Positions 39,984 to 47,996 of a stretch of DNA of 64,000 nt are shown in pieces. The notes below the pieces were generated by a model that was not told the DNA's origin, searched no databases, and was given only the letters and a program-made list of their open reading frames with translations. Each line of letters starts with the position of its first letter. The first letter of the stretch is position 1. The position numbers were made by a program, and so were the translations under genes. Source of the DNA: Streptomyces aureoverticillatus (GTDB taxonomy: Bacteria > Actinomycetota > Actinomycetes > Streptomycetales > Streptomycetaceae). Where the stretch lies: contig NZ_BMSY01000011.1 in NCBI RefSeq assembly GCF_014649395.1, positions 124,001 through 188,000 of the forward strand, read 5' to 3'.

Positions 39984-40538
39984 TCAGACGCCGAGCCCCT
40001 CGATCACCACCGCGTTCGGCAGCCCCGCGAACACCTTGCCCGGCACGATCAGCTTGCCGCGGCGGCTGCCGCTGCCGATCAGGACGTACGGCAGATCGGT
40101 CACGGCGGCGTCGACGAGGACCGGCCAGCCGCCGGGCAGGCCGACGGGGGTGATGCCGCCGTACTCCATGCCGGTCTCGCCGACGGCGGTGTCCATGGAC
40201 GCGAACGACGCCTTGCGGGCGCCCAGTTGGCGGCGTACGACGCCGTTCACGTCGACGCGTGTCGCGGACAGGACCACGCAGGCGGCGAGCGTCGTCTCAC
40301 CCGCCCGCTTCCCGGCGACGACGACGCAGTTCGCGGACTGCGCGAGCAGTTCGGGGCCGTAGTGCTCCACGAACGTGGCGGTGTCGGCCCACGCCGGATC
40401 GGTGTCGACATGGACCAACTCGTCGGCGGGCACGGGCCCGCTCCAGCCGCGTACGGCGTCGGCCACGGGCGCGACAAGGAGGTCGAGGGCTTCCGGGGCG
40501 GGGCGGACGACGTCGAAATCACCTAGAGGAGCACGCAT
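39984..40538 (-). CDS. YbaK/EbsC family aminoacyl-tRNA deacylase-like protein
   Basis: The 184-residue protein has the YbaK core: LAQSANCVVVAGKRAGETTLA, RQLGARKASFASMDTA, GMEYGGITPVGLPGGWPVLV and the terminal KVFAGLPNAVVIEGLG. These enzymes hydrolyse mischarged tRNAs such as Cys-tRNA(Pro) in trans. It is convergent with the CoA-transferase gene and lies downstream of the XRE regulator gene on the same strand. Confidence 0.87.
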   Translation of the reverse strand: MRAPLGDFDVVRPAPEALDLLVAPVADAVRGWSGPVPADELVHVDTDPAWADTATFVEHYGPELLAQSANCVVVAGKRAGETTLAACVVLSATRVDVNGVVRRQLGARKASFASMDTAVGETGMEYGGITPVGLPGGWPVLVDAAVTDLPYVLIGSGSRRGKLIVPGKVFAGLPNAVVIEGLGV

Positions 40539-40610
40539 GCCCGCACGGTAACGCAGGGCGCGGCCGCGCAGATCTTCGGGTGCGGCTCCGCGCGGACCGG
40601 CCGTGCCGCC

Positions 40611-41195
40611 TCAGTACGCACCCGCGTGCGCGGGCGGGACCGACACCGCCATCGTCATCTCGACCGGCTCCGCGCCCTTGTTGTGGTACCCGTGCGCCAC
40701 ATTGGCCTCGAACGTCGCCGCCGACCCGGCCGCGACGAGGTGCTCCTCGCCGTCCACGACCAGCGTCAGCTCGCCCGCCCTGACGTGCAGCAGCTCCAGC
40801 GTCCCCGGCGGATGCGCGTCGGAGTCGCTGCCGTCGCCCGGCATCAGCCGCCACGACCACAGCTCGAAGGGCCCCCGCGATTCCGTGCCGACGAGGAGGG
40901 TCGTGCTGCTGCCCGCCTCCGTGGACCACATCCGCACGGCCTGCTCGGGCGGTACGAGCCGTACATGCGGCCCCTGTTCGTAGTCGAGCAGGGTGGTGAT
41001 GCTGATGCCCAGCGCGTCCGCGAGCTTGACCGTGATGCCCACGCTGGGGTTCGTGCGGGCCTGCTCGATCTGGATGATCATGCCTCGGCTGACGCCCGCG
41101 CGGGCCGCGAGCGCGTCGAGCGTGAAGTTCCGTTCGGTGCGCCAGCGCTTGAGGTTGCGCGCGAGCGACTGGGTCAGCTGGTCGAGGTCCGACAC
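40611..41195 (-). CDS. XRE-family regulator with C-terminal cupin
   Basis: The 194-residue protein has an N-terminal HTH (LARNLKRWRTERNFTLDALA, ARAGVSRGMIIQIEQARTNP) and a C-terminal cupin (PPGTLELLHVRAGELTLVVD, AAGSAATFEANVAHGYHNKG). Such regulators sense small ligands and often control a neighbouring transporter; here an EamA permease gene is divergent 102 bp away. GTG 41195 is chosen because GGACGG lies just upstream; a TTG 33 bp earlier is possible but would bury the dyads in the coding region. Confidence 0.9.
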   Translation of the reverse strand: MSDLDQLTQSLARNLKRWRTERNFTLDALAARAGVSRGMIIQIEQARTNPSVGITVKLADALGISITTLLDYEQGPHVRLVPPEQAVRMWSTEAGSSTTLLVGTESRGPFELWSWRLMPGDGSDSDAHPPGTLELLHVRAGELTLVVDGEEHLVAAGSAATFEANVAHGYHNKGAEPVEMTMAVSVPPAHAGAY

Positions 41196-41201
41196 ATTCC
41201 G

Positions 41202-41239
41202 TCCAATATTTTGGATGACAGAGTTCAATGTACTGAACT
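41202..41239. promoter_or_regulatory. two dyads between the XRE regulator and EamA transporter
   Basis: TCCAA-TATT-TTGGA (41202-41215) and AGTTCA-N6-TGAACT (41222-41239) lie in the 102-bp divergent region. It is the obvious place for the regulator to bind and control both promoters. The region is AT-rich compared with its surroundings. Confidence 0.5.
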
Positions 41240-41297
41240 ACGGTGTGGTGCACCTGATGGTTCCCGAGGGTTCACCACACTGTACTGCGAGGCTCCG

Positions 41298-42164
41298 ATG
41301 ACAGCACTGTTCGCCCTGGCCACCAGCCTGATGTGGGGCCTCGCCGACTTCGGCGGCGGACTGCTGACCCGACGCTTCCCCGCCCTCACGGTGGTCGTCG
41401 CCTCGCAGTGCGTCGCCGTCGTCGTCCTCGGTGCGATCGTGGTGGCGACCGGCGGGTGGACCGAGTGGGGGCCGCAGCTCTGGTTCGCGGTCGGCGCGGG
41501 TCTGGTCGGCCCGGTCGCCATGCTCGCCTTCTACAAGGCCCTCGCCCTCGGCCCGATGGGCGTCGTCTCACCGCTCGGCTCGCTGGGCGTCGCCGTGCCG
41601 GTGGGCGTCGGGCTCTTCCTCGGTGAGCGGCCGGGCCTCCCGCAGTTCGCGGGCATCGCGGTGGCCGTCGCGGGCATCGTCCTCGCGGGCGGCCCGGAGC
41701 TGCGCGGCGCCCCGGTGCAGCGCCAGGCGGTGCTGCTCACGCTGCTCGCGGCGTTCGGCTTCGGCGCGGTCATGGCCCTGATCGCGGAGGCGTCGACCAC
41801 CGTCACCGGGCTGTTCCTCGCGCTGTTCGTGCAGCGCGTGACGAACGTCGTCGCGGGCGGCACGGCGCTGTACGTCTCCGTGCGGCGCGGCACGGCGGCC
41901 CTCCCCGAGGGCGCGGGCATGCGGGCGATCTGGTCCTCGCTCCCCGCCCTCGCCTTCGTGGGCCTCGCGGACGTCGCCGCCAACGGCACGTACGCCATCG
42001 CGGCGCAGCGCGGCCCCGTCATCGTCGCCGCGGTACTCGCCTCGCTCTACCCGGTAGTGACGGCCCTCGCGGCCCGCGGCGTCCTGAAGGAACGGCTGCG
42101 CGGGGTACAGGCGGCGGGAGCGGGCCTGGCCCTGGTGGGCACGGTACTGCTGGCGACGGGCTGA
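41298..42164 (+). CDS. EamA/DMT family transporter
   Basis: The 288-residue protein has ten helices as two five-helix EamA repeats: FALATSLMWGLADFGGGLLT at the start, the first-repeat end QFAGIAVAVAGIVLAGGPEL, and the second-repeat end GVQAAGAGLALVGTVLLATG, with YPVVTALAARGVLKERL before it. DMT permeases export metabolites or amino acids; the substrate is unknown. It is divergent from an XRE-cupin regulator that probably controls it. Confidence 0.92.
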   Translation: MTALFALATSLMWGLADFGGGLLTRRFPALTVVVASQCVAVVVLGAIVVATGGWTEWGPQLWFAVGAGLVGPVAMLAFYKALALGPMGVVSPLGSLGVAVPVGVGLFLGERPGLPQFAGIAVAVAGIVLAGGPELRGAPVQRQAVLLTLLAAFGFGAVMALIAEASTTVTGLFLALFVQRVTNVVAGGTALYVSVRRGTAALPEGAGMRAIWSSLPALAFVGLADVAANGTYAIAAQRGPVIVAAVLASLYPVVTALAARGVLKERLRGVQAAGAGLALVGTVLLATG

Positions 42165-42200
42165 GCCACACCGGCGGGCGCGACAAAGTCTGCGGTCCGA

Positions 42201-42254
42201 GGCGCCCCGTCAGGGGCGCGGGGAACTGCGCGACCAGCCCCCACCGGCCCGCAG
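42201..42254. repeat. Streptomyces-type intergenic repeat (GCGCCCC hairpin plus conserved flank)
   Basis: A perfect hairpin GCGCCCC-GTCA-GGGGCGC (42202-42219) is followed by GGGGAACTGCGCGACCAGCC. I recognise this combination as a frequent intergenic element in Streptomyces genomes (from memory, not searched). It lies between the EamA gene stop and the convergent acyltransferase gene, where it may act as a terminator. Confidence 0.55.
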
Positions 42255-42283
42255 GAAGGACACCGCACAACCAGCGAGGGGGC

Positions 42284-43057
42284 TCAGACGTTCCCCTCCA
42301 CGTCGGCCAGTCGCGTGACCTCCCGGTCGGTCAACTCGCCCAGCGCGAGCAGTTGTTCCGGGGTGATCCCCTCGGGGATCGGCACGGGCGCGGGCGTCCG
42401 CAGCGGCGGCTCCCACCCCCGCTCCGCGCACCACGTCCGCACCACCCGGGCGGGCGCCCCGGCCACCACCGCGTGGTCGGGCACCTCACCCCGCACCACC
42501 GCTCCGGCCGCCACCACCACATTGCGGCCGAGCCGCGCGCCGGGCAGGATCACGGCCCCCGTGCCGATCCAGCAGCCGGGCCCGATCTCCACCGGCTCCA
42601 TCCGCGGCCACTGCTTGCCGATCGGTGTCTCGGGGTCGTCGTACGAATGGTTCGTCGAGGTCACGTACACATACGGCCCGAAGTAGCAGTCGTCGCCGAT
42701 GGTCACCGTCGTGTCCGCGATGACATGGCTGCCGCGGCCGAGCACCACGCCGTCACCGATGCGCAGGATCGGTTCCGGGCCGAGGTCGAGGTCGGGCATC
42801 ATCCCGGCCGTGAGGGTGACCTGTTCGCCGACGATGCAGTGCGCGCCGAGCCGGATCCAGGGCGCCCCGAAGATCGTGCCCTGCGGGAACGCGAGTTTCG
42901 TGCCCTCTCCGATCGCGGCGAACCGCAGCCGGCCAGGTCGCCGCGCGGTCACCGCGCCCGTGCGCTGCACCCAGTCCCACCCGGCGTGGACGGCACGCTG
43001 CGTGGCGCCGCGCCGCCAGGCGGCCAGCGATGAGAACACGTTCTTGTTCCTGGGCAC
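42284..43057 (-). CDS. left-handed beta-helix acyltransferase
   Basis: The 257-residue protein has the hexapeptide-repeat region of LbH acyltransferases (GDGVVLGRGSHVIADTTVTI, GDDCYFGPYVYVTSTNHSYD, PGCWIGTGAVILPGARLGRN, VVVAAGAVVRGEVPDHAVVA) with the catalytic His in TSTNHSYD. It resembles maltose/galactoside O-acetyltransferases. An N-terminal extension of about 60 residues and a C-terminal tail of about 40 lie outside the helix. The GTG start (VPRNKN) is preceded by TACCGT six bases away. The substrate, perhaps a surface sugar, is not known. Confidence 0.82.
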   Translation of the reverse strand: MPRNKNVFSSLAAWRRGATQRAVHAGWDWVQRTGAVTARRPGRLRFAAIGEGTKLAFPQGTIFGAPWIRLGAHCIVGEQVTLTAGMMPDLDLGPEPILRIGDGVVLGRGSHVIADTTVTIGDDCYFGPYVYVTSTNHSYDDPETPIGKQWPRMEPVEIGPGCWIGTGAVILPGARLGRNVVVAAGAVVRGEVPDHAVVAGAPARVVRTWCAERGWEPPLRTPAPVPIPEGITPEQLLALGELTDREVTRLADVEGNV

Positions 43058-43192
43058 CCGCTCACGGTACTCAGCCGGGCGCGCGCCGAGCACACCCACC
43101 GGCTGTGATCTTCACCCCACGCGGCGGCGCCCGCCCCGCCGTCCCGTACGGTTCGCTCAAGCGCGACGACGTGATGACGAAGGAGACAGCCG

Positions 43193-43726
43193 ATGAGCCA
43201 CGAGGCACTCGTGATGGGCTTCGGAGGCAAGGACCCGAAGGTCGACCCGGAGGCCTTCACGGCACCCACGTCCGTGGTGATCGGCGAGGTGACGCTGAGC
43301 GCGGGCGCGAGCACCTGGTACGGCGCGGTGCTGCGCGCCGACTGCGGGCCGATCGAGGTCGGCGCCGACAGCAACATCCAGGACAACTGCAGCCTGCACG
43401 TCGACCCGGGCTTCCCCATCTCCGTCGGCGAGCGCGTCTCCGTCGGCCACAACGCGGTCCTGCACGGCTGCACGGTCGAGGACGACTGCCTGATCGGGAT
43501 GGGTGCCACGGTGCTCAACGGCGCGGTGATCGGCGCCGGTTCGCTCGTCGCCGCGCAGGCGCTGGTGCCGCAGGGGATGGTGGTACCGCCCGGCTCGCTG
43601 GTCGCGGGCGTGCCCGCGAAGGTCAAGCGGGAGCTCACCGAGGAGGAGCGCGCCGGCATCTCCCTCAACGGCACGCTGTACGTGGAACTGGCGAAGGCCC
43701 ACCGCGAGGCGGGGGCCTCCGCCTGA
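43193..43726 (+). CDS. gamma-class carbonic anhydrase family protein
   Basis: The 177-residue protein is a trimeric left-handed beta-helix of the CaiE/PaaY/YrdA type: TSVVIGEVTLSAGASTWYGA, NIQDNCSLHVDPGFPISVGE and RVSVGHNAVLHGCTVEDDCL. The three metal-ligand His positions (SLHVD, VGHNAVLHG) are present. AGGAG precedes the ATG. It is a metal-binding enzyme probably hydrating CO2; many relatives have weak or unknown activity. It ends 4 bp before the convergent peptidase gene. Confidence 0.9.
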   Translation: MSHEALVMGFGGKDPKVDPEAFTAPTSVVIGEVTLSAGASTWYGAVLRADCGPIEVGADSNIQDNCSLHVDPGFPISVGERVSVGHNAVLHGCTVEDDCLIGMGATVLNGAVIGAGSLVAAQALVPQGMVVPPGSLVAGVPAKVKRELTEEERAGISLNGTLYVELAKAHREAGASA

Positions 43727-43730
43727 CCGG

Positions 43731-45359
43731 TCAGCCGTCCCGCTTCACGCAGGTCTGGTCCTTGCCCGGCAGCCTGCCTGTGGCCAGGTAGGAGTTGACC
43801 TTCGCGTCCACGCAGGCGTTGCCGTAATAGCCGTACACCCCGTGCCGGTTGGCGCCCTTCAGGGTGATCAGCTTGGAACTGGGCAGCATGCCGTGCAGCG
43901 CCACGGTGCCCTCGTGGTCGGTGCGCGGGTCACCGGTCGCGCCGACAAGGAGGGCCGGGGTGTCGTGCCGCACCTGGGTGGGCCGCTCCTTCGGGCGGTC
44001 CCAGAAGGCGCACGGGCCGATGTTGTTGGTCAGCGGGCCGGTGACCGGGTGGGCGGCGCGGCTGCGCCGGATGTCGCGCCAGTAGCGCTCGGGGTCGCGC
44101 GGCGCGGCCTTGTCACCGCACAGGATGGCTGTCTGCACGCTCCCGTAGTGCGATTCCTCGCCGGTCGTCATCCTGTCCAGGACCGACTCGAACTCCGGCG
44201 AGAGCCGCGTCGGCCGGCCGTCCGCCGCCTTGGCCAGGACGGACATCTGCTCGCCGAAGGCCGCCCGTGCCTCGTCGGTGTCGTCGGATATGCCCATGAA
44301 CAGCAGCGTCGGCACCTGGGTGTCGTCGAGCCGGAAGACGTCCGGGGCGGTGCCCACGGTGAGCCCGCGCCGCGCCGACACGTCGATGGCGTGGTCGAGG
44401 GCGGCGAGCACCTGGGCGCGGGTGCGGCCGAGGCCGTAGGTGTCGTGCCGCTTCGCCGCCCAGGCCGCGAACCCGGCGAGCGCCTGCTCGTTCTCGGTTT
44501 CCGTGCCGCGCAGCAGGCGGGGGCTGTAGCGGCGCGGGTCGATGGCGCCGTCGAGGACCACCCGGTCATGGCGGCCGGGGAACATCTGCGTGTAGACGGT
44601 GCCCAGGTAGGTGCCGTACGAGTAGCCCAGGTACGAGATCTTCTTCTCGCCGAGCGCACCCCGGATGACGTCCATGTCGCGGGCCGTGTTGCGCGTGCTG
44701 ACGTGCGGCAGCACCGAGCCGTTGGTGGCACGGCACTTGGCCGCCAGGTCCTTGTGCAGGGCCACCTGCCGGTCGAAGCCCGCCCGGCCGACTCCGGCGG
44801 AGAAGATCGAGGAGCTGACCGGCCACCCGCAGTCCAGTGGCGTGCTGCGCCCCACGAAGCGCGGGTCGACGCCAATGATGTCGTAGCGCGCGCCGACGCC
44901 CTTCATCGCCTTGCGGATGTCCGGCCCGTCGCCGAGGGAGGGCCCTCCGGGGCCGCCGCCGTTCAGCAGCAGCGGGCCGACCCGGTGACGGGTGTCGGTG
45001 GCCTTCAGCCGGGAGATCGCGACCGTGATGGTGCGGCCGTCGGGGTCGGAGTAGTCGAGCGGTACGGTCACGTCGGCACAGCGCGCGCCCGCCTTCTCCA
45101 GGTCCTTGCCGGTCTTGTCGTCCGGGCCCAGGACGCAACTGCCCCAGTCCAGACGCTGGTTGTAGTAGCGGTCGAGGCCGACCGCGGAGGCCGCGGCGTC
45201 GGCGGGCGTGGCCGGGCGGGCCGCCACGTCGGCCGCTTCCGCCGCGGGGGCAAGGAGCGCCAGCATCGCGGCCGACGCCACGGCCGGCACGGCCGCGCGC
45301 CGTGCTCGCCGGGGCCTTGGTAAAGGGGACCTGTTCTCGGTGCGCCGTACACATGTCAT
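43731..45359 (-). CDS. secreted alpha/beta-hydrolase, tripeptidyl-aminopeptidase type
   Basis: The 542-residue protein has a signal peptide (RRAAVPAVASAAMLALLAPA ... AEAA) and the Streptomyces tripeptidyl aminopeptidase/SlpD-like layout: GPLLLNGGGPGGPS, nucleophile elbow GYSYGTYLG, a long cap, and a C-terminal segment with GATGDPRTDHEGT and the catalytic His in GANRHGVYG. Cys residues in the C-terminal part suggest disulfides. It would trim peptides outside the cell. Start MTCVRRTENR is chosen; an upstream in-frame start would extend by 11 residues. Confidence 0.88.
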   Translation of the reverse strand: MTCVRRTENRSPLPRPRRARRAAVPAVASAAMLALLAPAAEAADVAARPATPADAAASAVGLDRYYNQRLDWGSCVLGPDDKTGKDLEKAGARCADVTVPLDYSDPDGRTITVAISRLKATDTRHRVGPLLLNGGGPGGPSLGDGPDIRKAMKGVGARYDIIGVDPRFVGRSTPLDCGWPVSSSIFSAGVGRAGFDRQVALHKDLAAKCRATNGSVLPHVSTRNTARDMDVIRGALGEKKISYLGYSYGTYLGTVYTQMFPGRHDRVVLDGAIDPRRYSPRLLRGTETENEQALAGFAAWAAKRHDTYGLGRTRAQVLAALDHAIDVSARRGLTVGTAPDVFRLDDTQVPTLLFMGISDDTDEARAAFGEQMSVLAKAADGRPTRLSPEFESVLDRMTTGEESHYGSVQTAILCGDKAAPRDPERYWRDIRRSRAAHPVTGPLTNNIGPCAFWDRPKERPTQVRHDTPALLVGATGDPRTDHEGTVALHGMLPSSKLITLKGANRHGVYGYYGNACVDAKVNSYLATGRLPGKDQTCVKRDG

Positions 45360-45492
45360 GTCGTCCGACGCTAGAGGCGCGGGGCCCCGCACTCACTGGG
45401 GCCTGCACCCGGATCCCGCGGGGGCCGGCCCCCGCGGGCCTACGGGGGCAGGCTCCACCTCACCGTGGGGAGTCAGCCACGCGTACGGCGGC

Positions 45493-46203
45493 TCACCGTG
45501 CGGCGGCTGCCGATTCGCTCTCCATGGCCGCGGACCCGACGGCCGCCTCCTCCGAGGCTCCCGCCTCGGCCTCCGCCTCCGCGCGGGCGGCGTGCTCCGC
45601 CGCCGCCTTCTTCGCCCGCCGCTTGACCAGCAGCATCGAGCCGATGCCGATCAGGACGGCGATGCCGAGGCCGACGTACGAGAAGCGCTTGAGCCAGTCC
45701 TCCGCGACCACGCCGATGTAGTAGATGACGGCCGTCGTGCCGCCCGCCCACACGATTCCGCCGAGCACGTTGGCGATCGCGAACTTCCAGTACGGCATGC
45801 GCAGGACGCCCGCGAGCGGCCCGGCGAAGATCCGCAGGAGCGCGACGAAGCGGCCGAAGAAGACCGCCCACATGCCCCACTTCTGGAAGGACCGCTCGGC
45901 GCTGCCGACGTTCGCCTCACTGAAGTGCTTGGGGAACTTCCGCCCCAGCCAGGCGAGCAGCGGCCGGCCGCCCTTGCGTCCGATCGCGTACCCGATGGAG
46001 TCACCGATCACCGCGCCCGCGGTGGCGCACGCGCCCAGGATCACCGGGTTCACGTCACCGTGCTGCGAGGAGAGCAGCGCGGCCGAGACGAGGACGATCT
46101 CGCCGGGCAAGGGGATGCCCAGTGATTCCAGGCCGATGACCAGTCCGACGAGCGCGTAGACGCTGACGGCCGGTACGTTCTCCAGCCACTCCTGGACGTG
46201 CAA
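45493..46203 (-). CDS. DedA family membrane protein
   Basis: The 236-residue protein has the DedA core: GLESLGIPLPGEIVLVSAAL, the conserved GYAIGRKGG, SFQKWGMWAVFFGRFVALLR, and IFAGPLAGVLRMPYWKFAIA. The C-terminus is a cytoplasmic Ala/Glu-rich tail of about 50 residues. DedA proteins include flippases for undecaprenyl phosphate and phospholipids. The most upstream start giving the usual N-terminus is TTG at 46203. A TVP38-type member of the same superfamily lies at 61.4 kb and uppP at 63.1 kb. Confidence 0.9.
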   Translation of the reverse strand: MHVQEWLENVPAVSVYALVGLVIGLESLGIPLPGEIVLVSAALLSSQHGDVNPVILGACATAGAVIGDSIGYAIGRKGGRPLLAWLGRKFPKHFSEANVGSAERSFQKWGMWAVFFGRFVALLRIFAGPLAGVLRMPYWKFAIANVLGGIVWAGGTTAVIYYIGVVAEDWLKRFSYVGLGIAVLIGIGSMLLVKRRAKKAAAEHAARAEAEAEAGASEEAAVGSAAMESESAAAAR

Positions 46204-46283
46204 CCCCGTTTCCTTCCGCTGTGCTGGCGATTCCCCCGGCGTGCGCGCCCTGGTCGATCGCGCACGCCGGGAAGACTACCTGT

Positions 46284-47996
46284 TCAGCGGTGTGCGGCCG
46301 CGTCCCACAGATCACAGTGGTGTGCGCGGTGGGCGGTGCCGACGACCGTGTTCCCGCCGGCCGACGCGGTGCGCAGCGCGAGCCCGTCGCCGGGTTGAGT
46401 CCGCTGGTCGGGAGCGGTCGGCGAGCCGTCCGCGCGGGGCACTCCGGAGTGGATGAAGGAGCCCCAGTAGCGCGTCATCTGCCGGGCGAGGGCGCGCTGT
46501 TCGGCGTTGAGCGGCGTTTCGAGGCCGAAGTGTTTGAAGAGATATTGCACTTCGTTTACGTGCGTCGCGCCGAAGGCGAAGTCCGTGCCGAGGTTGCGCA
46601 GGCTGGCGAACGGCGGCGACGTACGGTCGGCGAACTCGTAGGCGTAGACGGGGCCGCGCCGCGCGAGCGAGCCGCCGAGACGCAGCGCCGGGCAGGCGAA
46701 GATCTCGTCGCCGAGGGTCGCGGCGAGGGCGTGCGTGGGGGTGGCGTACCGCGCGAGCGGGTAGCGCCGCAGCACTCGTGCCCCGAGCTCGGCGCCGTAC
46801 GTACGGTCCAGCACGGCCGGGTACTGCTCGCCGGTCAGCGGCCTGCCCCGGCCGTCGAACTGTGCGAACGCGAAGAGTGTGCCCTCGTCGGTGTTGGCGC
46901 CGTTCAGGACGGGCACGCCCGCCGCGCTCCCCCGCGCGAAGGCCTGCTCCGGCTGGACCGGCAGGAAGCTCCCGCCGACGACCGGCCCCCAGTCGAGCCC
47001 GGCCTGCGCGGCGAGCAGGTCCTTGGCGGGCTTGGCGCGCAGACAGGCCAACGCGGTCGCCGGGTCCGGGCAGCCCGCCTTCCTGGCGAACGCGGCGCCG
47101 TCCTCGGCCGCCCGCCGTCGCTCGCGGCCCGCGCAGTCGTCGTACGCGCCGCTCTCGACGACGGCCGAGCGGAACAGGCCGCGTCCGGTGGGTGAGGCGA
47201 GGTGCGTACACACGGAGCGGCCGCCCGCGGACTCGCCCGCGATCGTCACCCGCCGCGGGTCCCCGCCGAACCGCCCGGCGTTGGCATGCACCCAGCGCAG
47301 CGCGGCCTGCTGGTCGAGCAACCCGTAGTTGCCGGACACGCCGTCGGACGCCTCGCCGTCGAGTTCCGGGCCCGCGAGGAAACCCAGGGCACCGAGGCGG
47401 TAGTTGACGGTGACGACGACGGTGCCGGTGCTGCGGGCGAAGCGGTCCGGCACGATGTCCTCGCCCGCGCCGGCGGTGAGCCCGCCGCCGTGCAGCCAGA
47501 CCATGACGGGCCGCCGCCCGTCCCCGCCGGACCCGGTGCGCCGTTCGGGAACGTACACATTGAGATCGAGGCAGTCCTCGGTGTGCGTCGGCTTCTCGTA
47601 GCCGGGATCCCAACTCGACGTCTGCACACACCGGTTGCCGAACTCCGTGGCCTCGCGCACGCCGCGCCACGGCTCGACGGGGCGCGGTTCCGTCCAGCGC
47701 AGCCCGCCGACGGGCTCACGCGCGTACGGGATGCCGAGGAACTGCCGCCCCTCACGCGTGACTTGGCCGCGCACCCACCCCGCGTCGGTACGCACCAGCG
47801 CCGCACCGCGCTCGCCTCCCGCGAGACGGCTCTCCGGTGCTCCGGGCTCCGCCTGGGCCGTCTGGGCCGCCTGGGCCGCCTCGGCCGTCTGGGGCGCGAG
47901 CCCCGCCACCCCGGCCGCCGCCAGCACACCGACGACCGCCACGAGACGCCGCCCCAGACCGCGCCATCCGCGCCCGCGCCCGCCCCCGGCCCTCAT
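46284..47996 (-). CDS. secreted type-B carboxylesterase
   Basis: The 570-residue protein has a signal peptide (RRLVAVVGVLAAAGVAGLAP) and the type-B carboxylesterase core: YAREPVGGLRW, EDCLDLNVYVP, oxyanion HGGGLTAG, nucleophile GESAGGRS, Glu in ANTDEGTLFAF and His in GATHVNEVQYLF. Its ATG overlaps the GH3 stop (ATGA), so it is translated after the glycosidase. Together they could remove acyl groups and sugars from an external glycoside or plant polymer. The substrate is not identifiable. Confidence 0.9.
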   Translation of the reverse strand: MRAGGGRGRGWRGLGRRLVAVVGVLAAAGVAGLAPQTAEAAQAAQTAQAEPGAPESRLAGGERGAALVRTDAGWVRGQVTREGRQFLGIPYAREPVGGLRWTEPRPVEPWRGVREATEFGNRCVQTSSWDPGYEKPTHTEDCLDLNVYVPERRTGSGGDGRRPVMVWLHGGGLTAGAGEDIVPDRFARSTGTVVVTVNYRLGALGFLAGPELDGEASDGVSGNYGLLDQQAALRWVHANAGRFGGDPRRVTIAGESAGGRSVCTHLASPTGRGLFRSAVVESGAYDDCAGRERRRAAEDGAAFARKAGCPDPATALACLRAKPAKDLLAAQAGLDWGPVVGGSFLPVQPEQAFARGSAAGVPVLNGANTDEGTLFAFAQFDGRGRPLTGEQYPAVLDRTYGAELGARVLRRYPLARYATPTHALAATLGDEIFACPALRLGGSLARRGPVYAYEFADRTSPPFASLRNLGTDFAFGATHVNEVQYLFKHFGLETPLNAEQRALARQMTRYWGSFIHSGVPRADGSPTAPDQRTQPGDGLALRTASAGGNTVVGTAHRAHHCDLWDAAAHR

